From: an uncultured Clostridia bacterium | GTDB taxonomy: Bacteria; Bacillota; Clostridia; Christensenellales; UBA1242 | NCBI GenBank assembly: GCA_944349895.1 | Contig: CALVNQ010000006.1 | Span: 1 to 45,700 of the forward strand | Length of the DNA: 45,700 nucleotides | Direction of reading: 5' to 3' | In this document: positions 1 to 12,400 of the stretch, piece by piece | Layout of the letters: every line of letters begins with the position of its first letter | Numbering within the stretch: the stretch's first letter is position 1 | The notes under the pieces: model-generated | Seen by the model: the letters and a program-made list of their open reading frames with translations, nothing else | Told to the model about the DNA's origin: nothing | Databases searched by the model: none | Translations under genes and position numbers: made by a program

Positions 1-224
1 CAGTATTTTTTTATGGGATTATAATCCATTTCCTTATTACTTAAATCAATTGCGATAGCTATTAATTCAAAATTTGAATTGAAATATTTTTTGTATTCGT
101 GAAGAGCTTTTAAAAGCAATAAACTGTCTTTACCCCCTGAAACCCCAACAGCTATTTTATCGCCGTTTTTTATTAATTCCTGTTCTTCTATTAATTTTCT
201 CATTTTTGATAAAATGCGTCTCAT
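1..224 (-). CDS. TtcA-like tRNA thiolation PP-loop ATPase (partial)
   Basis: The first 74 residues of a protein on the minus strand are visible; the rest lies beyond the window start. The N-terminus begins MRRILSKMRKLIEEQELI and carries the PP-loop motif SGGKDS at residues 29-34 (GVSGGKDSLLLLKAL), followed by a beta strand FELIAIAIDL. The sequence around the motif is typical of the TtcA family, whose members activate a tRNA base with ATP and add sulfur (2-thiocytidine at position 32 in the founding member). The related TilS family is less likely given the spacing between start and motif. The ATG at 222-224 is preceded by AAAGGGA, a fair ribosome site. The CxxC cysteines that would confirm a sulfur-transfer role lie outside the window, so the exact target base is not known. 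Confidence 0.8.
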   Translation of the reverse strand, partial: MRRILSKMRKLIEEQELIKNGDKIAVGVSGGKDSLLLLKALHEYKKYFNSNFELIAIAIDLSNKEMDYNPIKKY

Positions 225-256
225 TTTTGTCCCTTTTCTTTATTTATTTACAACTA

Positions 257-283
257 ATTATATCAAAAAATTATTTTTTTCAA
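257..283 (-). promoter_or_regulatory. Promoter of the TtcA-like gene
   Basis: Reading on the minus strand, TTGAAA (278-283) and TATAAT (257-262) are 15 bases apart. The -10 box has the extended form TGA-TATAAT, which can make up for a poor -35. It would give a leader of roughly 30 bases with a ribosome site. Confidence 0.45.
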
Positions 284-307
284 TACATTTTTTCAGTAGA
301 TTTTTAT

Positions 308-337
308 TTGACATAAATCCACTAATTGTTTTATAAT
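308..337 (+). promoter_or_regulatory. Consensus promoter for the first giant lipoprotein gene
   Basis: TTGACA at 308-313 and TATAAT at 332-337 are both perfect consensus boxes, 18 bases apart. The start codon is 84 bases downstream of the -10, leaving an untranslated leader of about 77 bases. A second TATAAT at 397-402 lacks a usable -35. Confidence 0.7.
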
Positions 338-421
338 TTTCTATATATATTTAAATATTTTTTTCTTGTGACAAAATGATTAAAATTTCTTTATTTTATA
401 ATAATAAATGAGGAGGAAGTT

Positions 422-3400
422 TTGAAAAATAAACTAAATAAGATTTTGTTAGCTTTTCTAAGCGTTTTCCTGATTTTTGGAGGCGTGATTTTTTCTGCTT
501 GTGGAAATGAAGTGAAAAAAGCAACAATTTCTGTTTCTTCTCAAGATTTTGTCGCTCAGGATTATATCGAGATTGATATAGGCTCTGCCAAGACATCTGC
601 TCAAATTATTGCAACAGTGCAAGGCGTTGATTCGGGTAGAGTTACTGTAAACAATGATTATCAAAGTATTGTGTCAACTTCACCTATTTATAACGCTTCT
701 TCCAACAGCACAACGATTAATATTTCCGCTGTAAGCGAGGGAAAGGCTTCCATCATGCTTTTATCAGAAGAAGGTGAGGGACAAAAAATGATAGATGTTT
801 TTGTTTATAGCGATATATTGTCTTTAGAACAAAAACAAGATGATGGGGCTATTACTCAATACATTGTTAAGGGTGAACCAACCATTTTAGAGACAGACAG
901 ATTTTTGAATATGACTTCCAGAGAAGGTGGAGAAAGCAACCGTAAAGATGTGCGCTGGTCTTTGATTACTCAAGATGATGATATTACCCTAGAAAATAAT
1001 ATTTTAACTGTAAGTGATAATTATGATGGAGAGGCACAAATAGAATTAAGGGCAGATTCGGTTTATACCGATCTTTATACCAATGTTGTTTTACAGGTTA
1101 TTTCTCCGTTGCCTGATATTTCAAGTTCATATTCAAGAAATTCCGACAGTGATTATAACATTTTCGAAAATAATGATATATCTTTTAACTTAGTAAAAAA
1201 TGACGATTCGAATGTAGATTCAAAGCTTTTTATAAAGCTTTCTGTCCCTGTTGACAATGCCCTTACAGTTACACCGATAGTGATGAATAATGGTATAGCT
1301 AATTCCGAACTCCTTGACATTACAAAATTTAATGAAAGTCAAAACGATGGTAATACTGTAATAATTTATCAAATTAAAACCAAGAACCATAATGTTTCAG
1401 CAGAGAAAGTTTCGGTTTATTTTGATGTTGCTTATTCACAATTTGATTATAAAAAAGAATCAGCTCATTTTGTTGTCAATATTGTTGATGTTATTAATAA
1501 AATTGAGGTTTCATCTGATGGAGAAATAATAACTCAAAATGAGATTGTAAATATTTACGATAGCTACGATAACGATTCATCTACTCAGTTTGGAAAACCT
1601 TTTTTCATTGCTTTGGGACCTGATAGTGTTTCTAACGATAATTCAAAATTCTACATAAGTTTAAATTTAACTCAGGACATTCCTGTAACAAATTATCTTA
1701 GGTTTTACGATGAAAGAGGCCAAGAAATTTCTTTCAATAAAGTTGATCAGCAAATTAATAATGGATACTACAATTATGTTAGTGATTTAATCAATAATAA
1801 ATCAACAATCTATATAATTGCTTCTTCTAACTTCACCAATGGAGAGGAGATCGAATGTAGTTTTATTTCTCAGCAATCTCCTAAAAATGTTTTTATAGAT
1901 ATGGTTTTGAAGTGTTTTAAATCTCCAAAAAGTGATTTTAGTATTGGCGATGGATATGAATATTTTTTGTCAACCTTAACTTTGAATTCAATTGACATTT
2001 CTCTTAATGCATCTAGTTTAATTGGTATAACAGAAGGTATAAAACCAGATGTTTCAAACAATCCAGATATGCAAGTATCTGATTTCGTTTTTGATTCATT
2101 AACAGGAGACATTAGTTTCAAGGTTTCAAATGTTAATACCAACGTTTATAATTCGAAAATTGAAATAATGATTATTCATGAAAATGGATTTAAATCTTAC
2201 GAAAGCATTACTGTTGAAGCCTTTATTCCTATTACTCAAGCATCAGTATCTTTCCAGGGTCAATCCACCGATTCCGTTTCTTATTCAAGTTATTGTTATC
2301 AAAATTATCCGTCTGAAATTGGTATAACTAATTCTAGTTTAGAAAGTTTAATTATGAAATTTGGAAGTTCTATAACATTGAATGTGAGCTCAAATTTTGC
2401 GCTTTCAAGTTCTTTTAAATTTGTAGAAAATATACCAGGTTATGATGATTTATCATCTAATAGCGCTTTATGGCCTGAAAATTTAACAGAGATTCTTTTA
2501 AATTTAGATGACTCATATTTTTCTAAGGATATTATTTTTGATTATTACACGGGTAGGTTAACCTTGCCTTCCAGAGCTTTTAAAGGTTTAGCCTTCGTTA
2601 CATTTACTGGTTACGATCAATCCCATGAATTAGTTAACATTTATAGAATATTTTATTTAGAAAGTTATATTGCTCCAAGCAGACTTACTTCCAATCCAAC
2701 TAATCTTAGCTTAATAGCTCAAGATTCTGTTTCTATGTTTGAAAGCGAGTTAGGTAAGGATTCATTGAGAATAGAATTTAGACTTGATGGCAACAGTATT
2801 ACTTATTATGACCAAAGTATGGTAAAGATATATTCTTTAAATGATTATCTAACTACAAAAAATAAAACTTCATTGTTAAACAGGGACAACTATTATTATC
2901 ATATTGAAAATTTGAATATCGATGGTGATTCTATTACTTTTGATGTTATCGCTGACACAACAGACGGGTATAGCAACTTGGTAGATCAAATTGTTGTTGA
3001 ATATACTGTATTTAACACCACCTATCCAAAAGAAATAGATATTTTAATAAAAAATGCTCAAAGAGTTGAAAATATAATTTGGGATAATACAACTTCTGAC
3101 GGAACAATTTATTTGGATCTTTACGGGGATTCAATTAATGAAAAAACTTTTAGTTTGATTTCAACAATCCAACCAAGTCAAGCATACAATCAGTCGCTTT
3201 ATTATACTTTTGTCGCTGATGTTGGAACAAGTTCTGATTTGGTTTCGATAAATGATTTAGGAATCGTAAGTTTCGATGACAAAGCTATTAAAGGTGGAAC
3301 GGGGTATATTTACATTTTGCCTCGAGATGCTATACGTAATGATCAAGGAACGGAAGCCATATATTATTATGTTGATGTTAATGGTGTTCGTCAACAAAAG

Positions 3401-6400
3401 ACTTGTTCACTTAGTTCTATAAGCAAGAATTATGACGAACTTGTCAGTACGGCATATTATTATAAACGTGATGGCGAAAATACCGTCAAAGTTTATTATT
3501 CAGATTTGATCTTAAAAATTAAAGTAACTGTTGCAGATGGTTTAAGTGAAGCAACTGCAACAAGAATTTATAATGCAGAACAATTTGCAGATATCGATCC
3601 TCAGAAACATTATATTTTGATGTCTTCAATTACTTTGAATGATTGGATTAGTTTTGGTGATGATTTGAGTGGATCATTGAAGGGATATGATCAAAATATC
3701 ACCATCACTTTGTTCGGCCAACCAATTTTTAGTGCTATTTCTTCATCGGGAAAAGTTGAAAACCTTAATTTCGTCGGCAGTGTTAATGGATCCGATCAAA
3801 ATGGTGGAGGATTTGTCGCTGTTATTAATAATGGTTTGATTAATAATGTTAATGTTCAAGTTTATAATGATGGCACAATTATAAAAGTTAGCGAGATAAA
3901 TTCTGCTTACAATGATGGCGTTTTACTTTATGCGGGTGCAGTTGTTGCCATCAATAATAACCTTATTTCTAATGTTTCGGTTGAAGGCGTTAACATTTTA
4001 TTAGATAAAGACACTAATAGTTTCGTTGGTGGTGTCGCAGGTAAAAATACTGGCAATATAGAATATGCTAAGGTAGAATTCTATGTTGTCGCAGATGATG
4101 GTGTCGCTCAACAATCCAACAGGTTTGTTGGTAATTATGTGGGGGCTATTGTTGGAAGAAGCGAAGATGGATATATTGAGAATTCTTATGCTTATAATTA
4201 TTCATCAGCTCAACCTATCGATGCAAATTTTGCGGGAGCTTTTGTTGGATTTTCCAGCTATACACAAATTAAAACATCATTTGCTTTGGTAGGGGTTGAC
4301 CGTATTTCTGGAAGTGGATTAGTTGATCGTGAAGATATTTATTACACAATTGATAGGTTGGAAAACGAAATTTACCAAGATAGTAATTGGGTTATGCCAG
4401 GCGATCCTGACTTTAAAGAATACGTTAGGAATGGAAATCCTCACTTAAAAATTTATCAGCCACAATCTGTCGCAGATTTAACGAATATTTCTATTATTAA
4501 TAGTGATAAAGCGATAAAAGTCAATGATTCTAACGGTATTATTTATTATTATAGTCTTCAAAGCTCTTTAAATTTGAGCGAAAGAGAGCAGACAGATCTT
4601 CAAAATTTAAACACAGTGTTATTGTCAGAGTTATTGGGAGAGGGCGCAGATACTTTAATTGCTGTTTCATCAGATTCAAAAATAGCTCAAATAATCGGCA
4701 ACTCAATCATTGTCAAAGGAATTGGCACTTTTGATTTGGTTATTTCTTCAAAACAAAACCACACTTTGTCTAGGACTTTTACTTTTAAAACACTTTATGT
4801 TATAAGCGATTTTAATATTACACATAATGGTATTATAACTTCAGGATTTGATATTCAAGAAGGCAAGACTGATTCGGTTATTTTTAACTTGAAGAACTCT
4901 GTTTATTTAGGCAATAATCCAGAAGCATTTAAACTAAACCAAAATCCTATTTCCATAGAAACTTCTGTCGCCGATTCAAACTTAGACGGTTATGTTAATT
5001 TCGTCGCAAATGGTTTGGTTGGTAGTTTAACTGTTGGTAAAGGTGTAAAAGATTTGCTAGATAATAATAATGAAGATTCTTTCATTGTTAGCGCAAATGT
5101 TTCAGTAAATAATTTAGAAGATTTTTATAATAATGTTATTAAAACCAATTATGTAAAAAGTCTTGATATAAGACCATTTGAAGGAGCAAACAAAATTTAT
5201 GTTAACAATGATTCTTTGAAAATTGATCCTTCTACTTATGGAAACTTACAGGTGGTTTTAAATACTGATTCTGATGCCGATCATATCCTTATTTCAATTG
5301 AAAGAAATGGCATTGCTTTATCTCAAAGCCAAGATAATGATTTATATTCAGTCTTTAGTTTCGGGGAAGAAGATATATTTAAAGTTTATCTTTCTTCTAA
5401 AGATTACTCTAATTCCCAAATTGAATATTCCATCACTATTTTGATCAATGAAACATATAAGTCTAAAATTAATGAGAATGAAAATTATAAAGTTTACATA
5501 TCTTCTTCTTCGGGAACCGCTGAAAATGAACCCGTTGTTGTTGATTTAACTTTAGTTAAACAAGAAATTAATTATATTGATGTTGCTAATTATGAATTAA
5601 AAGAAACCAATTATGTTAATGGAAAGGTTGTTTATTCTAGAACCGATACTGCCATATCTGTTTTGTCGCCAGGTAGATCTTCCATTATGAATGTTATCAT
5701 TGATCCAACTTATGCTTATTATGAATATATGACGTTAACTTATGAGAATATTGACGGCGCTGTTTTAGGTATCACTAAATTGGATCAAAATTCCGATTAT
5801 AAGTATTCAGTCGATTATTCTTCTGAAGTTACTCAAATAACAAATGGTTTAAAAATAACTAGAAATGAATCCGGGGTCTTTTCTTTTAAAATTTATGTTG
5901 CCGGCAATATTAGTTCTGACACTAAATTTAATATTATAGCTTCATTTAAAGATGCCAACGGCATGAATGTTATCACTCCGGCTAATTATGAATTATATGT
6001 TTCTTATTTGCCAGAAGCAGAGATTACAATTAATGGAGATAAGACTGCTGTTGTCGCAAAAGGTGGAAGCCTTAAGCTTCAAGTTTTATTAAAATCAGAT
6101 CAAAAAATTGAAACTCTTGTTCCAACAGGGGCCAAGGGAATATCTTTTGACGCAGAAAGAAATTGGATTGAAACCGACAATGGTAATGGCACAAAAACCA
6201 TCAGCATAAATCTTTACGCAAGTCTTGATGCTGGCGTTTTGGTTGATGGCCAATATGTTAATGGAGAATTTGAAATTGTTTCTACAGTTTCTAGAATTTT
6301 TAACGGTGTTAGAGAGGCTAAAACTTCAAAGGCTTATGTAACCATCGTTGATTTTTGGCCGACCCAGGCGAATATTTATGGTTCGGTTTATGACGAAATT

Positions 6401-9400
6401 AGAGGCATTGAGGTTTTTGATTCTTATATCGGGATTTCTAACTTAATTGATATTGATTATTCTTTTCTTCCTGAATCTTATGCTTATGATATGTCAAATC
6501 AAAACCAAATTGAAATGGTAAAAAATTTACTTAAAGCAAGAAGCGATTTCAATAAAAATAACTATTATCAAGATGTAAACAACAGTGGTTTTTCAATTAA
6601 TTATGATGCTGAAGAAGGGAAAATTATTCCTATTTATGAAAGACTCTATATTGGGGATCAAAAATTAAAATTTACTGAGAATGATAACACTTGGGTATAT
6701 TCAAATTCAAAATTTAGACTTTCATACAATGAAGGAACAGGACTTTCTGTTTTAGGATTAGTTTCAACCTCTGAACCAGTGGTTATTACATTAAAAGATG
6801 AAATTAAACTTAAGAGTGCTGGGAAAAATATAACATATACCATTGAATCTGATTTTGGCATTAACGTTATTGTTTATTCAGATCAGGATTTACCTTTAAT
6901 GATAGAAAATGAAGAAGATTTTCTTCAAGTTGCAAATGAAGGGACAGCACAAAACTATATTTTAATGAACGATATTACTCTTAGAAACTATAAGCCAATT
7001 TCTGCTGCTATGTTTAAGAGTTTAGATGGAAATGGATATAATATTAATATCGAAAGTTTTAATTTGGCTGGTTCGGGAACTTTAAATTTAGCTTTATTTA
7101 CAGATATTCCTTCTTCATCTTTAATTAAAAATCTTAATGTTAATTATTATAATGGTGGTGACATTGTTGTAGACACAACTTCTGCTGGGTATTCTAATAT
7201 AAACGTTGCAGGTTTGGCTATTAATAATAGTGGAACAATCACAAACGTTAACATAGTGGCATTTGCTAATAAAGATGCAGATAAAGTCAACAATGGCGAT
7301 TTAGGTATTAAAGTCAAGCTTGTACGAGGATCAACAAATTACTATATTGATGAAAATTCTAGTGTTCAAAGCAGGATTGCTGGTTTTGTTATTTCAAATT
7401 CCGGGAGTATCACAAACTCAAAAGTTGGAGGAGATGAAATAATTGTTATTGGGGAACAAATCGCAGATAATTATACTTCTTATACAGTTTCTCAACTTTC
7501 AACTTTTGTTCTTTTTGGCCAAGGAAATATAGCTGGTTTTGTTCTTGAAAATTCAGGGGATATTGCTTCTAGTGGGGTGAGCAGAATTCAAATCACAAAT
7601 GATTCCACTTCCACTGCTTTTAAAACTTCGGGTTTTGCAGGAGCAAATAACGGGAATATAAGAGTTTCATATGTTGAAGGCGTCGAAAATGAAGATGACG
7701 GAAGTGGTATGGTTGATAACTATCATTTGAAAGGTTCAAATATCTCTTCTAAAGGTGTTGTTTCGGGTTTTGTTGCTGAAAATCGTACTAATGGTGTCAT
7801 TTCTGATTGTTATTCAAATATTTTTATATCAAGTGAAAATGAACAAAAGAGTAAAACAAGCGCAGGCTTTGTTTATAGCAATGAGGGCAAAATTTCAAAA
7901 TCTTATTCTGCCTCTTTGGTTGAAAAATCAAATTTAACTCAGATTAACTTTTCTGGTGTTGATTCTAACGGTAACAGTTTAAATGTTGGTAAAATTGAAC
8001 TATGTTATTATTATATTAAAGATTACGATGGAGACTATGTCAGCGATGTTCAAAATTCTGTAAGTAACCAAGCGACTTTGGTTTATAGAGAAGAGGTTGA
8101 AAATGTTGATTCTTACTATGGTTTTATTTTCAATAGCAGTGAAGACACTTCAAACGGAATTTGGAGAATGGTTGAGAATAAAGGTGTCGAACTCATTTGT
8201 TCAAATTTAGTAACCTTAAGTCATCGTTATTATGTTCCAATTTCTGCTGATGAATATGCTTTGCCTTACGCAATTTTAGAGAATCCAAATGATTCTTCTA
8301 TGCCAAAATATAACACTGCTTACGGGAATGAAGTAAATCCTATCTTAATTACCAGTGCAAGTGATTTTAAGGAAGCAATGGGAGAATCAAAGTCAACATA
8401 TATCAGTAGATTCTTTAACGACACTGAAATTTTTGGTGCTTATAGATTTGTGGCAGATATTGATCTTTCTATTTTAAATAATGAATTAGGTAATGCAGAT
8501 ATTAAATCTGTTGATAAAATTTTTAGTGGATTCATTGATGGTAACGGATTTTCTATCAGCAACATTTCTTTGAAAAGTTCTAATGAATCGGTAGGTTTAT
8601 TTAGCGAAATTGATAATGGTTTTGTTCAAAATATTAAATTAGAAATAGATAATATTACAGCATCAAACTCTTATGTTGTTGGTTCTTTAGCCGGAATAGT
8701 TTCAGATTCTTATATAATTAATGTTGAAGTGTCACAAAAAGTTGTCACTGGATCAAGTTCGGGGAAAGGCGTTTTAGGAAAGAATTTAACAGGTGGAATA
8801 TTCGGAGCGGTTTTTGGTGAAACTTATTTAACTGGTTTAACTGCTAATGATATTATTGTTCAATCTTCTTATTATTCTGATAGTGTTTCTGATAGTGTTT
8901 ATGGTTACTATAGGAAATTTAACCCAGTTGATGTTAGAAAAAATGAAAGACAAAACAGATCGATTTTCTTCTCTTCAGACGACGAAGGAGGAGGAGTTGG
9001 AACGTTATCTTTTGCTGGGGGAATAGTTGGTTATCTTGATACTTATAATTCGCTGGAAATTAACCATACTGGTTTTATTTACAATGAAGCTTTATCTTCT
9101 TCAAATGATTATTTAACCAAAAAAGTGCTTGTTTCTGGTTCAATTGATATCAGAGGTGAGGTTGTTGGTGGTGTGTTTGGATACACTGGTTACCAAACCA
9201 AAGCACAAGATATTGGAATTGTTTTGACGAAAACTGAATCTTCTTACAATAAAATTTTGTCTTATAACTTCTATGCCGGGGGAATCGCTGGTTTTGCTAA
9301 TGGCCAATTTTATCAAATTTATGCAGAACACGATCAAAAAACTCAAGACCTTATTGAATCCTCAACATCAAAATATTATAAATCTGGAGATTCAACTGCC

Positions 9401-12400
9401 GAACGTGGCATTTTGGACCTTTTCAAATATAGTGGTTCAACGAGTGCAACTTACAGCTATGATCCTATTTCTGTTGGGGGATTGATGGGCGTTGTTAGTT
9501 CAGCTTCCATCGAAGTCGCTTATAGCAAACTTAACGCAATTAATTATACCCTTGACAATACTTCAAGCACTCAAGATGATTTATCGCCTGTTGCTGGTGG
9601 AATTGCAGGAACTGTGATTGCCGGAGATGAATACTTAAAAACCATATCTAGCGCTGGAGCAACTCAGCCAACAACTCTTTATTTAAATGAAGTTTATACA
9701 ACTTCTGATGTTTACGCTGAAAAATATTTCGGTGGAATATTTGGTCGCTTAAAAGGAAATGTTAAGCTTACTCTAGCTTCGGTTAACGCAGTAAACCATT
9801 ATGGTATTTTGAATGAATTCTACACTAATAACAAGGTAATCTATACTATTGGAGATGGGGCTTCTGAGGATAATGTTGTTGTTTTCCCAGCTTCAATTGC
9901 TAAGGCTGGTATCGATGAGAGTGACCAGACCCAGCTTGGAGCTGTCAAATCGTTCGGTTATATGCAGACATATACCTCTGGGGATATTACTGTCACAGTT
10001 AAACCATACTACGACGAAGACGAAGACTTTACAAAACCAAAAGATTATTATTTCAAAATTTCTTCTGTTTCTAATTTTACTTCCCCTTCTAATGGATATA
10101 CCGAAACCAATGGGGCATTTATCAATTCAAAAGGGTGGAGCAGTGACAATTGGATCCATTTGAGCACTTCTCTTTACCCTTCTATCAATTTCATAAATAT
10201 GAATTATTACGTTTACTTAGATCAGTATAACGTTGACTCTGTTGTTGCCCGAATGACAAATTCTTCGATAGAAGTTAGAGTGAGAGGTGAAACAGCTGTG
10301 GGGTCTAACATCTATGATAATGTTGACCTTAGTGGCAAGCAAATAATTGGCTTTTCAGGAAGAATCGTTGGTGGTTCTTTTGGTGTGGAATGGGGAGATA
10401 ACTTTGGACCTATTGAGTCAAACGATTTCTTTGGACAAAGTCAATTCCCAGGAATTATTATTAATGGGACTTTGTTCACTTCCACAAGAGCAAGTGCTAG
10501 ATTTATTAATTTAAATGTAATCGTTAAATCTGAAGGGGATAGTGATAAGCTTTCTGTTAATTCAGGGCTCCTTGTTGGCTCCGAGGTAACTGATGCCAAG
10601 TTTGATGTGGTAAATCTTTACTTGCATAACAAAATCACAATCATCGCAGAAAACGGTAGCGCCGGCTTGTTTGCCCCAAGCGCAGTTAATTCATCTATAA
10701 CAAACAGTGCAATTTATCTCAAAGATGGCGTTGTCAGTGGCTCTGGAGGCGCTTTCGTCACAATTGAGACCCCAAATTCAACTGCTGATAACCCAAATTC
10801 AACTGCGAGTGAATTAAACGCAGGTTTATTTGCTGGGAAAATTGTGCAAGCTTCGAAATATGAAACAATAAAAGTTCAAAATAATTTTATTTCTCATAAA
10901 AATTTTGGTTCCAATGAATTGGCTTTAAATGTTGAAAATCACAAAAAGGAAACTTACATAAATGCGGGCTTATACGTCGGGCTTATAGGAAATCTTGGAA
11001 GTGACGGAACTTCTTCGTTGTCTGTCGCAGGGATTAATGTGAGCGTTAGAGCTTCTGAATCCTTGCCAAATTCAGAGGGTGAAACAGAACACAATTCTGG
11101 CATATCGGTTAGTAATATGGCAGGAAGTGGAGTAAAAGGACTTTCATTAGGTGGTTATTTTGGAGCTATCACGGCATCAAACACATCTCTATCAATTGTT
11201 AAGACAAAGGATATTAAACAAACACTTTTAATCAATGTCGCTGTAGATGTTGATGAAAGTGTTAGTGCCGATATTGGTGGCATAGTCGGAGAAATAAGCT
11301 CACTTCAAGAGTTGACTCTTGTTTCAGATATAGATTCTACAGACAAAGGATATATAAACACTAAGTTTAATGTTACAAAAAGCCTAGGGAATGTGAATCT
11401 TGGTGGCTTGTTTGGTTCTGTAAGTGGAAGTTTTAACATTTATGAATCTTATGGTAAAATCTCAACTCAAATTGTAACAGCAGAAACAGCTGCTATTTCT
11501 GGAAATGTTGGAGGAGTTGCAGGGTTAAATAAAGCAACAGTTTCAATTTCTGATTTAAAATTATCTGTGTGTTCTGCAACTAAAAAAACCTTGAGTAAAA
11601 ATGCTTTCACATGGGATACTTCTAATGACAACCGTGACAACTTTATAAAAACAGGCACAGGTTTAAACTTTGGTGGAATTTTTGGCCAAAATGCTGGCTC
11701 GGTTTATTTAAAAAAAGAAGAAAACAAAGAAATATTTGTTAATCGAGACAATGAAGATGGAGAGATTATAATTTGCGGAAGTAACTCAAAGGAAACTGTT
11801 CGTTATGGAGATATCATAGGACTACAAACAGGAACTTTGAAAGTTGATAAATTTCATGCAAATTCGATTACTCAAATTAGTGGAATTGATACTCTATACA
11901 TTGGAGGACTTGTCGGTGACGCTGATGTTGTTGAATCTGCAATAACAGTAGGTGGTGACTCTGGGGACAATGTAGGTGATAATTCTGGGGACGATTTGGA
12001 GATATCAAATTTGTCAAATTATTTTATTAACGCGACAAAGGTTAGTGCTGGTGGAATTGTCGGAAAGCTTGAGGTGAAAAATGACGATACCATTAGCAAT
12101 ACCATTAGCAATACTGGGACAGAAGATAGTAATACCATTAGCAATACGCTGTTTGGAGGAGCATTTAAATTCACCGTCAATTCTAATGATGGAACACATA
12201 AAGTTGGTGGGATCATTGGTTACGTGGGCTATGTATCAAATAGCTTAAAAATTAGCAACACTTACAACTACGGTGATGCTATTTACACATATGTGGATAA
12301 CGACACTCTTAGCTCGTATAAATTTGGGGGCCTAATAGGTTATGTTTCGTTCGAAAGTGAAGATGCAACTTGTGATAAAATTGAAGCCACAGGCAATGTT

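Noticed and set aside
397-402. Second TATAAT close to the first giant gene as its main promoter
   Set aside because: No -35-like hexamer lies 16-18 bases upstream, whereas the pair at 308-337 is near perfect.
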